Assembly: GCA_016719925.1 (NCBI GenBank)
Contig: JADJYC010000004.1
Span: 248,001-312,000, forward strand
DNA: 64,000 nucleotides
Direction: 5' to 3'
Source of the DNA: Crocinitomicaceae bacterium
GTDB taxonomy: Bacteria > Bacteroidota > Bacteroidia > Flavobacteriales_D > Crocinitomicaceae
Shown here: positions 28,427-38,565 of the stretch, piece after piece
Layout of the letters: each line of letters begins with the position of its first letter
How positions within the stretch are numbered: position 1 is the first letter of the stretch
The notes under the pieces: generated by a model
What the model was told of the DNA's origin: nothing
The model's input: only the letters and a program-made list of their open reading frames with translations
Databases searched by the model: none
Program-made: the position numbers and the translations under genes

Positions 28427-29739
28427 ATGAAAAAAATTGCAGTTGTTGGAACGGGATATGTTGGACTGGTAACCGGCACTTGTTTTGCTGAAACCGGCAA
28501 TCAAGTTATCTGCGTGGACATTGATGCTAAAAAAGTGGATCTGATGCGAAGCGGAAAAGTTCCTATTTATGAACCGCATCTGGATGTATTGTTTGAACGA
28601 AATATCCGTGATAAAAGACTTTCATTTACTACCAATTTGGATGAAGCAATTGAAGATGCTGAAATTATTTTTCTTGCATTGCCTACACCACCGGGTGAAG
28701 ATGGGTCTGCCGACCTGAGATATGTTTTAGGTGTTGCTGAAGAACTTGGCAAAAAAATAAAGAACTACAAAGTTATTGTTGACAAATCAACTGTACCTGT
28801 AGGTACTGCTGAAAAAGTTCATGCTGCCGTTGCAAAAATGCCAAAGTAGAATTTGACATTGTTTCCAATCCTGAATTTTTAAGAGAGGGATTTGCAGTAG
28901 ATGATTTTTTAAAACCCGACAGAGTTGTTATTGGTACAAGTTCTGACCGTGCACGTAATGTGATGCGCGAACTTTACAAACCATTTGTACGACAGGGAAA
29001 CCCGATCATCTTCATGGATGAAAAATCTGCAGAGCTTACCAAATATGCAGCCAATTCATTTCTTGCAACCAAGATTACTTTCATGAATGAGATTGCAAAT
29101 TTCTGTGAGAAAGTTGGAGCAGATGTGGATGATGTCAGAATTGGAATCGGATCTGATTCACGCATTGGAAAAAGATTTTTGTTTCCGGGAATTGGTTTTG
29201 GAGGAAGTTGTTTTCCAAAAGATGTTCAGGCTCTGGTAAAATCAGGAAAAGAAGTCGGGCATAATTTTCAAATCATAGATGCAGTTCTTAAAGTAAACGA
29301 AGGACAAAAAATCAGACTGATTGAAAAAGTGGAGAACTATTTTGGAAATCTGAAAGGAAAAAAATTAGCGATATGGGGACTTGCTTTTAAACCGGATACA
29401 GATGATATCCGCGAAGCACCTGCATTGTATATGATTGATGAATTGCTTGCAAAAGGTGCATCAGTTGTTGCATACGACCCGGAGGCAATGGAAAATGTGA
29501 AAGCAGTGTACGGATCAAAAATTACTTTTTCAGAAAATCAATATGATGTTCTTAAAGGCGCTGATGCACTTTTAATTGCAACAGAATGGTCAGCGTTCAG
29601 AAATCCGGATTGGGAAACCATGAAAAAAAATCTGAATGAGAAATTAATTTTTGACGGCAGAAATCTTTTTGAACTGGATGAAATGAAAGAGATGGGATTT
29701 TATTACGAAAGTATCGGACGCAAAACTATTCTTCCATAA
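28427..29739 (+). CDS. ugd: UDP-glucose 6-dehydrogenase, frame broken once
   Basis: Oxidises UDP-glucose to UDP-glucuronate with two NAD+. N-terminal Rossmann fold KKIAVVGTGYVGLVTGTCF; catalytic cysteine in GFGGSCFPKDVQAL; LAFKPDTDDIREAPA at the C-terminal NAD/UDP domain. The frame changes at A5 28834-28838; adding one A gives VAKNAKVEFDIVSNPEFLREG, exactly the family sequence. Restored length is about 437 residues. I start at the ATG at 28427, not at an in-frame ATG at 28382 inside the previous gene. The product feeds the decarboxylase that begins the base after its stop. Confidence 0.93.
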
Positions 29740-30735
29740 ATGAACGAACGCAAACGTATACTAATTACTGGTGCTGCAGGTTTTCTGGGATCACATCTCT
29801 GTGACCGTTTTGTCAAAGAAGATTATCACGTGATAGCCATGGATAATCTGATCACCGGTCGTTTAAAAAATATTGAACATCTCTTTCCAAAAGAAAATTT
29901 TGAATTTTATAATCACGATGTAACCAAGTTCATTCATATTCCCGGAACACTGGATTACATTTTACATTTTGCATCTCCCGCATCTCCCATTGACTATTTA
30001 AAAATTCCAATTCAAACTCTCAAAGTTGGTTCACTTGGAATTCATAATTGTCTTGGACTGGCAAAGGCAAAAAATGCGACACTGATGATTGCCTCTACTT
30101 CTGAAGTATATGGTGATCCGCAGGTTCATCCGCAGACAGAAGATTATTGGGGACATGTAAATCCAATTGGTCCGCGCGGAGTTTATGATGAGGCAAAAAG
30201 ATTTCAGGAAGCGATGGTTATGGCTTATCATAATTTTCACGGACTGGAAACACGTATTGTAAGAATATTCAATACTTACGGGCCACGCATGCGTCTGAAT
30301 GACGGACGTGTTTTACCTGCATTTATTGGTCAGGCCCTGAGGGGAGAAGACTTAACTATTTTTGGTGACGGCTCACAAACAAGATCTTTCTGTTATGTAG
30401 ATGATTTGGTAGAAGGCATTTTCAGATTACTGCATACAAAATATTATCTGCCGGTTAATATTGGTAATCCGGATGAAATCACCATCAAAGAATTTGCTGA
30501 AGAAATTATTAAGCTAACGGGAACAACACAAAAAATAGTGTATCGTGAATTGCCTGAAAATGATCCGAAACAAAGACGCCCGGATATTACAAAGGCAAAA
30601 GAACTGCTTGGCTGGGAACCAAAAATATCACGTGCTGAAGGATTAAAAAGAACTTACGCCTATTTCAAAAGTTTGTCTGAAGATGAACTGAAAGAAGTGG
30701 ATCATTACAATTTTGACAAATACATAATTAAATAA
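29740..30735 (+). CDS. UDP-glucuronate decarboxylase (UDP-xylose synthase)
   Basis: 331 residues of the extended SDR family. It converts UDP-glucuronate to UDP-xylose. NAD-binding GAAGFLGSHLCD at residues 11-22; SEVYGDP with the catalytic Ser/Thr; the active-site Tyr-x-x-x-Lys is YDEAKRF near residue 148. HFASPASPIDYLKIPIQT and WGHVNPIGPRGVYDEAKR are diagnostic for this subfamily over other SDR epimerases. It starts immediately after the ugd stop, so the two consecutive steps are coupled. It implies that xylose or a xylose-derived sugar enters a surface glycan. No glycosyltransferase that would use it is in the window. Confidence 0.93.
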   Translation: MNERKRILITGAAGFLGSHLCDRFVKEDYHVIAMDNLITGRLKNIEHLFPKENFEFYNHDVTKFIHIPGTLDYILHFASPASPIDYLKIPIQTLKVGSLGIHNCLGLAKAKNATLMIASTSEVYGDPQVHPQTEDYWGHVNPIGPRGVYDEAKRFQEAMVMAYHNFHGLETRIVRIFNTYGPRMRLNDGRVLPAFIGQALRGEDLTIFGDGSQTRSFCYVDDLVEGIFRLLHTKYYLPVNIGNPDEITIKEFAEEIIKLTGTTQKIVYRELPENDPKQRRPDITKAKELLGWEPKISRAEGLKRTYAYFKSLSEDELKEVDHYNFDKYIIK

Positions 30736-30746
30736 AGCTGACTTAA

Positions 30747-31331
30747 ATGTCTGATACAAAAAAAGAATATTTTGCACATGAAACGGCTGTCATTGATGAA
30801 GGCTGTAACATTGGAAAAGGTACAAAAATCTGGCACTTTTCTCACGTCATGTCAAATTGTACAATTGGAGAAAACTGCAACCTTGGTCAAAATGTGGTAG
30901 TGTCACCGGATGTTACTTTAGGGAATAATGTAAAAGTTCAGAACAACGTTTCAATTTATACCGGTGTCGTTTGTGAAGATGATGTTTTTTTAGGACCATC
31001 CATGGTTTTTACCAATGTAATGAATCCACGAAGCGCGGTTAACAGAAGAGATCAATATCTGAAAACGCTGGTAAAAAAAGGAGCTTCCATTGGTGCAAAT
31101 GCAACCATCGTTTGCGGAAACCCGATTGGTGAATATGCATTTATAGGTGCAGGTTCTGTAGTAACAAAAGAAGTTCCTGCTTATGCATTGCTTGTTGGAA
31201 ATCCGGCAAAACAAATTGGATGGATGAGCAGTTACGGACATCGTCTGGAATTTAAAAACGGAGAAGCAACCTGTCCTGAAAGCGGAGAGGTTTATAAATT
31301 AGAAAATAACAGAGTAACACGAATTAAATAA
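30747..31331 (+). CDS. wbpD: UDP-2-acetamido-3-amino-2,3-dideoxyglucuronate N-acetyltransferase (WbpD-type)
   Basis: 194 residues of left-handed beta-helix (hexapeptide repeats such as IGKGTKIWHFSHVMSNC and IGENCNLGQNVVVSPDVTLG). It should transfer acetyl from acetyl-CoA to the 3-amino group, completing UDP-GlcNAc(3NAc)A. The motifs VQNNVSIYTGV, VFLGPSMVFTNVMNPRS and the C-terminal VTKEVPAYALLVGNPAKQIG match the WbpD/WlbB group. The stop overlaps the next start by one base (TAATG). Confident on family; substrate assigned from the surrounding wbp-type genes. Confidence 0.9.
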   Translation: MSDTKKEYFAHETAVIDEGCNIGKGTKIWHFSHVMSNCTIGENCNLGQNVVVSPDVTLGNNVKVQNNVSIYTGVVCEDDVFLGPSMVFTNVMNPRSAVNRRDQYLKTLVKKGASIGANATIVCGNPIGEYAFIGAGSVVTKEVPAYALLVGNPAKQIGWMSSYGHRLEFKNGEATCPESGEVYKLENNRVTRIK

Positions 31332-32354
31332 TGAGTGATTCAAAAAGATACAGTTTTGCAATTGTAGGTTGCGGACACATTGGAAAACGCCATGCAACCA
31401 TGGTTAAAAGAAATCCTGAATCGGAACTGATTGCAATGGTTGATACACGCCCAAAAGACCAGTGCGGCGGAATGGAAGATTTTGAAGGTGTTCCGTTTTT
31501 CAATTCAATTGAAGAATTACTTGCCAGCAAACTGGAATATGATGTTGTAAATATCTGCACTCCAAATGGTGTACATGCTGAACAATCAATTAAAGCTTTA
31601 CAGTCAGGTCATCATGTGGTGTGTGAAAAACCAATGGGATTGAATAAAGATCAGTGTGAGAAAATTATTTACACCGCGCTTCAGCAATCAAAACAGGTTT
31701 TTTGTGTGATGCAGAATCGTTATTCTCCGCCTTCTGAATGGATCAAAGAAGTAATCAGCAAAAAACTTCTTGGAGAAATATTCATGGTTCAGCTGAATTG
31801 CTACTGGAACCGTGATGAACGTTATTATAAAAAAGGAAACTGGAAAGGAGTTTACACAGTTCTCACATTTCATCGACATCATGTATTGGTTGTTTGGAGA
31901 TATCACCAACATTCAGGGAAAATTTGCAGACTTCACCCACAAGGACAATACTGATTTTGAAGATTCAGGATTTGTAAGTTTTGATTTTGTAAACGGCGGC
32001 ATGGGTGCTATCAATTATTCTACTTCTGTTTATGATACAAATCTGGAAAGTTCGATGACCATTATCGGAAAAAACGGAAGTGTAAAAATAGGTGGTCAAT
32101 ATATGAATGAAATTGAAGTTTGCCATATAAAAGATTATACCATGCCAACACTTCGTCCATCCAATCCGGCAAATGACTACGGAGCTTACAAAGGTTCTGC
32201 TGCCAATCACCATCACATTATCGAAAATGTGGTGGACAGTTTAAAATCAAGAACACAACCTACAACAAACGCATTAGAAGGTTTGAAAGTGGTAGAAATA
32301 ATTCAGCGCATTTATGATGTACGTGATCAGCAAATGCCTTCTTTAAAAAAATAG
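31331..32354 (+). CDS. wbpB: Gfo/Idh/MocA oxidoreductase (WbpB-type), frame broken with apparent internal deletion
   Basis: Expected to oxidise C3 of UDP-GlcNAcA using NAD+. The first frame (31331-31954) has the Rossmann motif IVGCGHIGKRHATMVKRNPE and the conserved EKP (VVCEKPMGLNKDQ). The second (31812-32354) starts effectively at FTQFSHFIDIMYWLFGDI and runs to the C-terminus. The junction near 31847-31853 is unlike the others: after YYKKGNWKG the frame changes and roughly seven to nine residues that family members have there (a DGG-containing loop) are absent. So a short deletion, not only a one-base slip, is likely. About 341 codons span the gene as written. Place in operon and neighbours support the pathway role. 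Confidence 0.85.
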
Positions 32355-32379
32355 ATTAACAATATTAATACAGAACACC

Positions 32380-33681
32380 ATGAGCAGTATTTACGAAAAA
32401 CTTGTAAAAAAAGAAACCAAACTTGCAGTTATAGGTCTTGGATACGTAGGCTTACCAATTGCACTTGAGTTTGCAAAAAAAATTAAAGTGGTTGGATTTG
32501 ACATCAACGCAAAACGCGTTGAGATGATGAAAAATAAAATTGACCCGAGTAATGAACTGGAATCATCTGCATTTGACGGATGCGATATTGAATTCACTGC
32601 AAATATCCATGACATGAAAGATGTTACATTTTTCATTGTAGCTGTTCCTACTCCAATTGACGCAAGTAATTTACCGGATTTAACTCCGCTTATTGGAGCA
32701 AGCCGGACCGTTGGAAAAGTATTGAAAAAAGGTGATTATGTTGTGTATGAATCAACTGTATATCCGGGATGTACAGAAGAAGATTGTATTCCAATTTTAG
32801 AAGCAGAATCCGGTTTAAAATTTCCGGGAGATTTTAAAGTTGGCTATTCACCAGAGAGAATAAATCCAGGAGATAAAGTTCACACACTTTCTTCAATTGT
32901 AAAAGTTACTTCAGGATGTGATGCAGAATCATCAGAACAAGTTGCTAAAGTTTACGAATTGGTTGTTACTGCTGGTGTTCATCGCGCAGCGTCTATCAAA
33001 GTTGCCGAGGCAGCAAAAATTATTGAAAATACACAACGTGATGTAAACATCGCATTGATCAATGAACTTTCAATTATTTTCAATCGTCTTGGAATTAATA
33101 CTTACGACGTACTTGATGCTGCCGGAACAAAATGGAATTTCTTAAAGTTTCAGCCAGGTTTGGTTGGTGGTCACTGTATAGGAGTAGATCCATATTATCT
33201 GACTCACAAAGCAAAACAATTGGGTTACCATGCAAAAATCATCAACTCTGGACGTTATGTAAATGACTCCATGGGATTCTACGTTGGAAAACAAACCGTG
33301 AAAAAAATGATTGGTCATGGTGTAAATCCGATGGAATCCAAAGTACTTATCATGGGTGCAACTTTTAAAGAAGATGTTTCCGATATCAGAAATTCAAAGG
33401 TTGTTAACGTGATTTCTGAACTTGAATCATTTGCCTGCAAAGTAGATGTAATTGATCCGCATGCTGATTCAGAAGAAGTAAAACATGAATACGGATTTAC
33501 TTTGTGTGAAAAACCAACCAATGATTACGACGCAATTATCATTGCAGTAAATCACAAAGAGTACGCTAATTATTCAGAAGCTGATCTGAGAAAAATGCTG
33601 AAAAGCGACAAGGGATTGATTGTTGATTTGAAAGGAATTTATAAAGGCAAGATTAAGAATTTGGATTATTGGTCGTTGTAA
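32380..33681 (+). CDS. wbpA: UDP-N-acetylglucosamine (or GalNAc) 6-dehydrogenase (WbpA/WbpO-type)
   Basis: 433 residues, intact. First committed step of the UDP-GlcNAc(3NAc)A pathway. AVIGLGYVGLPIALEFAKKI is the NAD-binding motif; PTPIDASNLPDLTPL and ESTVYPGCTEEDC are typical of the 2-acetamido-sugar dehydrogenases; the catalytic cysteine is in GLVGGHCIGVDPYYLTHKA, where UDP-glucose dehydrogenases instead have FGGSCFPKD. Thus the operon has two distinct UDP-sugar dehydrogenases. GlcNAc versus GalNAc preference cannot be settled from sequence; wbpB, wbpD and wbpE next to it favour UDP-GlcNAc. It is followed by palindrome copy 2. Confidence 0.9.
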   Translation: MSSIYEKLVKKETKLAVIGLGYVGLPIALEFAKKIKVVGFDINAKRVEMMKNKIDPSNELESSAFDGCDIEFTANIHDMKDVTFFIVAVPTPIDASNLPDLTPLIGASRTVGKVLKKGDYVVYESTVYPGCTEEDCIPILEAESGLKFPGDFKVGYSPERINPGDKVHTLSSIVKVTSGCDAESSEQVAKVYELVVTAGVHRAASIKVAEAAKIIENTQRDVNIALINELSIIFNRLGINTYDVLDAAGTKWNFLKFQPGLVGGHCIGVDPYYLTHKAKQLGYHAKIINSGRYVNDSMGFYVGKQTVKKMIGHGVNPMESKVLIMGATFKEDVSDIRNSKVVNVISELESFACKVDVIDPHADSEEVKHEYGFTLCEKPTNDYDAIIIAVNHKEYANYSEADLRKMLKSDKGLIVDLKGIYKGKIKNLDYWSL

Positions 33682-33715
33682 GTGATAAATCACAAATTCC
33701 AAAATAAGCCGTCTC

Positions 33716-33793
33716 AAAAAAAAACCGTAGTAGGCGCAGGTCGCGACCTGCGCCTACGGTTTTTTTTGCGACCTTCGTCTGCGGTTTTTTTTT
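33716..33793. repeat. Palindromic repeat element, copy 2, terminator-like
   Basis: A9 (33716-33724), then a stem centred at 33743/33744 on CAGGTCGCGACCTG, then T8 (33760-33767). The left arm has three extra bases (TAG). A second right-arm unit follows exactly 25 bases later (from 33769) and ends in another T-run. The hairpin plus T-run downstream of wbpA could terminate transcription in the plus direction, and the A-run in the minus direction. Confidence 0.8.
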
Positions 33794-33936
33794 ACGCCCT
33801 CCACATTTTTCCTGATCATAATTTCCCGTATTAATAGATCATCAACTAGGGATTTTTAATCTTAAATTTTTATAAAAACCAAAATTCAAAACGTCATTTG
33901 GCGTTTTATCTTTATTTTTAAATGAAATAGATTCAT

Positions 33937-34986
33937 ATGTCTCAAAAAAACATATTAATAACCGGCGGTGCCGGCTTCATCGGCTCTCATGTTGTACGCT
34001 TATTCGTCAATAAATATCCTGAGTATAAAATCATTAATCTGGACAAATTGACTTATGCGGGTAATCTGGAAAACATAAGGGATATTGAATCAAAACCCAA
34101 TTACAAATTTGTAAAAGGAGATATTCAGGACAAAGACTTTCTTGTTTCACTTTTTGAATCTGAAAAAATTTCTCACGTCATTCATCTGGCTGCGGAATCA
34201 CATGTTGACCGTTCCATTTCAGGGCCCATGGATTTTATCATGACCAACATTGTTGGTACCGCTAATTTACTTGAAGCTGCACGATCAAGCTGGAAAGAAG
34301 GTGACCACATTTTTTATCATGTTTCAACAGATGAAGTTTATGGTTCATTGGGTGATGAAGGATTTTTTACTGAGAAAACCGGTTATGATCCCAGAAGTCC
34401 GTACTCTGCATCAAAAGCAAGTTCAGATCATTTGGTAAGAGCTTATTATCACACGTATAAATTGCCGGTTAAACTTTCCAACTGTTCTAACAATTACGGC
34501 TCACATCATTTTCCGGAAAAATTGATTCCGCTGATGATCAACAACATTAAAAACAACAAGCCACTGCCTGTTTACGGCAAAGGTGAAAATGTTCGCGACC
34601 GCCCGTGGGTAGAAGATCATGCAAGAGCAATTGACACTATTTTTCACAACGGAAAAATTGGAGAAAGTTATAATGTTGGTGGCTGGAATGAATGGACCAA
34701 TATTGCGCTGGTCAAATTTCTTTGTCAGATCATGGACCGGAAATTAAACCGGCAGCCGGGAGAATCAGAAAAACTGATTACTTATGTGACAGACCGCGCC
34801 GGGCACGATTTACGTTACGCGATTGATGCAACCAAAATAAAAAACGAACTGGGCTGGGAACCTTCAATCAAATTTGAAGAGGGTCTTGAAAAAACAGTTG
34901 ACTGGTATCTTCAGAATGAGAAATGGGTGAATGACATAACTTCAGGCGAATATCAAAAATATTACGCGGCACATTACAATAGTTGA
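33937..34986 (+). CDS. rfbB: dTDP-glucose 4,6-dehydratase
   Basis: 349 residues, intact. Converts dTDP-glucose to dTDP-4-keto-6-deoxyglucose, the entry to dTDP-rhamnose and other deoxysugars. NAD-binding GGAGFIGSHVVRLF; the STDEVYG motif with catalytic Thr-Asp-Glu; YSASKASSDHLVRAYYHTY with Tyr-x-x-x-Lys; NCSNNYGSHHFPEKLIP, the specific RmlB signature. rfbA, C and D are not nearby. It is 255 bases from wbpA behind copy 2 of the palindrome and has a near-consensus TATCTTTA 22 bases before its ATG, so it may be a separate unit. Confidence 0.95.
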   Translation: MSQKNILITGGAGFIGSHVVRLFVNKYPEYKIINLDKLTYAGNLENIRDIESKPNYKFVKGDIQDKDFLVSLFESEKISHVIHLAAESHVDRSISGPMDFIMTNIVGTANLLEAARSSWKEGDHIFYHVSTDEVYGSLGDEGFFTEKTGYDPRSPYSASKASSDHLVRAYYHTYKLPVKLSNCSNNYGSHHFPEKLIPLMINNIKNNKPLPVYGKGENVRDRPWVEDHARAIDTIFHNGKIGESYNVGGWNEWTNIALVKFLCQIMDRKLNRQPGESEKLITYVTDRAGHDLRYAIDATKIKNELGWEPSIKFEEGLEKTVDWYLQNEKWVNDITSGEYQKYYAAHYNS

Positions 34987-34998
34987 ATCTTCTCACCA

Positions 34999-35060
34999 CG
35001 CATTCGTAGGGTCAGGTCGCGACCTGACCCTACGAATGCGCGACCTGACCCTATGGTCCG
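34999..35060. repeat. Palindromic repeat element, copy 3
   Basis: A perfect 42-base palindrome at 34999-35040 centred on CAGGTCGCGACCTG, followed directly by a second right-arm unit (35041-35060, cgacctgaccctatgg) in tandem with a 21-base period. It lies between the convergent ends of rfbB and the gene ending at 35067. Confidence 0.85.
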
Positions 35061-35066
35061 TTGCGG

Positions 35067-35846
35067 TTACTCCTCCAATTTATTTTCATCATCCTCCATC
35101 AATCCGCGCGGTACTTTTATATTCTGTAATTGTTTACCGCCAAAAATCAAAATCACAAAAATACGCGGACGGGCATTTCTGTTCAATGATTGTTTATCAA
35201 TCTTTAATGCCACACCTACCCTGCTGAATTTTTTTGACAAAAAATCTTTCTGTACATCCCTTTTGAAAGAAAGTCAATCAACCTTTCAGCAAATTGCTGT
35301 TCAGTGACAGATTCAACAGGCACATCTTCCAACTGTTCAGGATTTTCAGGATCAGATGCCTTTGTCTTTCTGCCATAATATAAGTTTGTATTGCTCTTGC
35401 CAATTCTGTCATCGTAATGAAAAAGGGGAAGCAAATTTTAAATCAAGCATGTCAATACAAAACGCATGAGCTGAATAAAGTTTATATTTTGACTCTTCAC
35501 GCTGAAGCGCGTACTTGATGTTTTGTTTTTCAACCGCCCAGATTTTCCCGTAAGTAAATTTGCTTCTTGCAAACGTAGTGATGCCGCTGCGGGCAATTCT
35601 GTTCAGCAAAGAATCCTGAATCAATTCGGGTTTAAATCTTCTGCTCCTTTCATTTTTCAAAATTGAAACAAACAACCCACTCAGATGATCAGCATCTAAA
35701 TTCAGCAAATCTATTCTGCCGACAGATGGCTGCAACTGATCATTGTAAAAATAGTTTTCTGCTTCATGCACATGATTCAGAAACATTTTGTTTTGAGCCT
35801 GAACCTTAAATGAAAAGAACAGAAAAAAAACGGCACTAATTTTCAT
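35067..35846 (-). CDS. Secreted protein, possibly CAP-like, frame broken twice
   Basis: Two annotatable frames (35409-35846 and 35216-35434) and an unlisted third segment read as one protein of about 260 residues. Removing one base from A5 35420-35424 gives LDLKFASPFHYDD; adding one in T7 35229-35235 gives QKKFSRVGVALKIDKQSL and continues to a TAA at 35067-35069. Signal peptide 1-18 (ends KVQAQ). The restored C-terminal part (RVGVALKID, then RPRIFVILIFGGKQL) resembles the last two strands of CAP/SCP domains, and the N-terminal half has helices, but the CAP histidines are not clear. I treat the family as tentative. Start overlaps the next gene upstream by 11 bases. Confidence 0.55.
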
Positions 35847-38420
35847 ATGAAATCAGTTTGATGAATGTTTCCCGGTCCATTTTCCCAGGGTCATACAACT
35901 TAAGTTCAGTATGTCTGTTACTGCGCATGTTCATCCAGCTGTGATAAATTCCAACCAAACCGGACGCAAAAAATACCACAACAGAAGTCTTATTGAGTTT
36001 ATGCATAAAAACCTCATCGTTTTCATCATATTGCATCACACCGTTTATGGAATGATCTACTACATAAATATCTTCTGCCTTTTCTTTGATTTTATCCAGA
36101 TCTTCATTTACAAACTCTTTGGAAATAGGTTCTGGCTGTGGCAAACGCACTCTTGAATCTGCATTATGCAAACCAAAAGATAAAATAGTAAAAGCGATAG
36201 AAGCTGAAGTGCCGATAATCTGACCGGCGCTGTTACGTTTCATCTTATCCAGATAAATTATCTCCATCGATTTTCTCTTTTCTTCATCGGCTAGATCTTT
36301 CAGAATCTGTACACGTTTTGTGATTTCTGAATTTAATCTTCTGAAATTCGAGTTTTGCATTCTTTTGGATTTTTTCCAGGCCATGGAATACTGACTGAAA
36401 AACCGCTTATTCTCATTTAAAGATCCTCCGGCATCCATGGTGTGAGATAAAAGTGTAACAGGAATAGTAAATTCTTCCTTTTTGAATTTGAAGTGAAGAT
36501 TATACCGGTCATTTTCCAGATCAGGTAAAAGATTAATTTCTGAAATAAAATAGGGACCTCTCCGCGTGTAAAATTCTTTACTCCACCAACGAACTCTTAA
36601 TCGTCTGTACTTATTCTGACAATACCTGCTGATACTGTCAATTTTTGTAAAGAGTGCGTCTGCCTCTGGTCCTTCATAAATAAACTTTTTTGTTGTCAAT
36701 AAATCAGCGATATAATTTTGATTGTGCACTTCCAAAGCAGCTGTACCAAATCTTACGTTTTTTGGAATATCTCTGGTTTTATATTTTTTAAATGTTATTT
36801 CAAATGAATTCATTTTCTTGTTTTTCTTCACCACCGGTAAATATCTGTGACCGACAAAAGCAACCTGCGAATTAACTTTACTAATAAAATCTTCCTCCTC
36901 CATGACAGAATCCTGATTCAATTCAGAAAACAAATAGGGTTCAAAATGGAATCGTTTCCAATCACATCCCAGTCGCCATTTTCATTCAGCGTAAAAATTT
37001 CCATTTCAGGATCTATGGAATTGGAATACATTTCAACCTGTACAGGTTGTTCAGGGTTTACAAAAAGGGCATTGCCATTTACATCAGAAGCATTAAGTTC
37101 AAACATACCACCGGATGAAAATAAAAATGTTTCATCATCCTTATCAGATGTCATAGTAATACCAGACAGCAAAATTTCAGCAGGTGTAACAAATTCACGG
37201 TACTCAAGTTTTACAGGTCCGTTATAAATATTACCGTTCTCATCTAAAATTCCTTCAGCCGGAATTGAAAATTCAGATCTTCCGATTTCGATATCCTGAT
37301 CAATTCCTGCAGTCATATTCACAACTGTGGGCTTTGAAACAAATTCAGGAATAGGCGGATGAACACCACTATCCTTTTTTACCGGTTCTTTAAACATCAG
37401 TTTCACATCCGGTCTTCTATTTTTAAATTCATTCAAAGAAGATTTTTCAATTTTATTTCCCCTGACGTCCAGCCATTTCAATTCTGAAATTCCGCTCAGG
37501 GGCCGTATATCCAATTCACCCAATTGGTAAAGGGAAATACTGTCAGCCTTCAGGTTCAGGAACTCAGTCAGTGACAAAGGATTCATTTTTGAGAAGTGAA
37601 CAAAATCGGGTTTTACAAAATCGTTCAATACCTCAACAACCGCTGACGGTTTTTCAAACTGACAGTTTTCAAAATACAGCTGATCAATTTTGGTTGAAAG
37701 ATTTGTTCTGACAAAATTATTCACTGATGAATTTTTAATAATTAACCGGTGGACATTCAGCAGGGAAAATTCCTTTGGAAAAAAATCAAGATTACTTAAT
37801 GTGATTTCATCCAGCTGATCAAAATAACTGAGTATTGAGAGTACGGAAGAGGCCTGCAGCCCTTCGTTATCACTGAAATCAATAGCCTTCAATGACCACC
37901 AGTAATTTACCACCCATGAAATATTTCTGAGCTTGTTTGACGAAACATTTATTTTTTCAAGATTTGATAACTCCATAAATGTGTAAGGCAATGAAGTCAG
38001 TCTGTTGAAAGATATATCCAGATTTTTTAATCCAGCTTGCCTGTTCAAGGAAGAAGGAACATATAATAAATTGCATTTGTGCAAGGTTAGGTCTGTCAAT
38101 CTGAATTTTGCATTTTCAAAAACTTTATCAAGATCCATTGGATTCAATCCCCTGTTCATGGAAAGATCCAGTTTTTTCAAAGCAGACAATTCAGAAAACT
38201 CACCCGGAATATTGACAATTCCATTGTTACTCAGATTAAGCGAAACCAGATTTTTACACTTAAAAACCTGATCAGGTACTTCAGTCAGTCCTTTGTTTGA
38301 GAAATTAATATAGATTATGATTGCTTCGTTCCCGTTGATTTCAGAAATATCCGAAACATAAATAGAATAAGCGGGAGAAAAAGCAGTCAGTAAAATTACT
38401 GCGGTAATAATTGATTTCAT
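35836..38420 (-). CDS. Large secreted leucine-rich-repeat protein, frame broken once
   Basis: Two frames (36918-38420/38471 and 35836-36933) join by adding one base in GGG 36937-36939, giving NPYLFSELNQDSVMEEE and about 861 residues. I start at the ATG at 38420, where the signal peptide begins (MKSIITAVILLTAFSPAYS). Residues ~40-340 are leucine-rich repeats (LVSLNLSNNGIVNIPGEFSE, LKNLDISFNRLTSLPYTF). Then a Bacteroidota-specific beta domain (GPVKLEYREFVTPAEILLSG, FSSGGMFELNASD). The long C-terminal half is charged, with a hydrophobic stretch near SVVVFFASGLVGIYHSW. Exposed or periplasmic binding role is likely from the LRRs; the partner is unknown. Confidence 0.75.
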
Positions 38421-38565
38421 AAGCGTGGATTTAGAGGATGGCCCGGCCAAAAAAAGTACCTTACCATACACTATAATGTATCAATTATGAAAATGTAACC
38501 GGTTGAATGAAAAAAAATCAGAACCAAAGGCAGATTGCGATGTCGAAACATGTTCTAGTAATCCG

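Noticed and set aside
33937..35060. Palindromes as an integration (att) site pair around rfbB
   Set aside because: Copies 2 and 3 flank rfbB, but their arms differ and copy 1 lies 18 kb away with no integrase or other mobile genes; a dispersed repeat is simpler.
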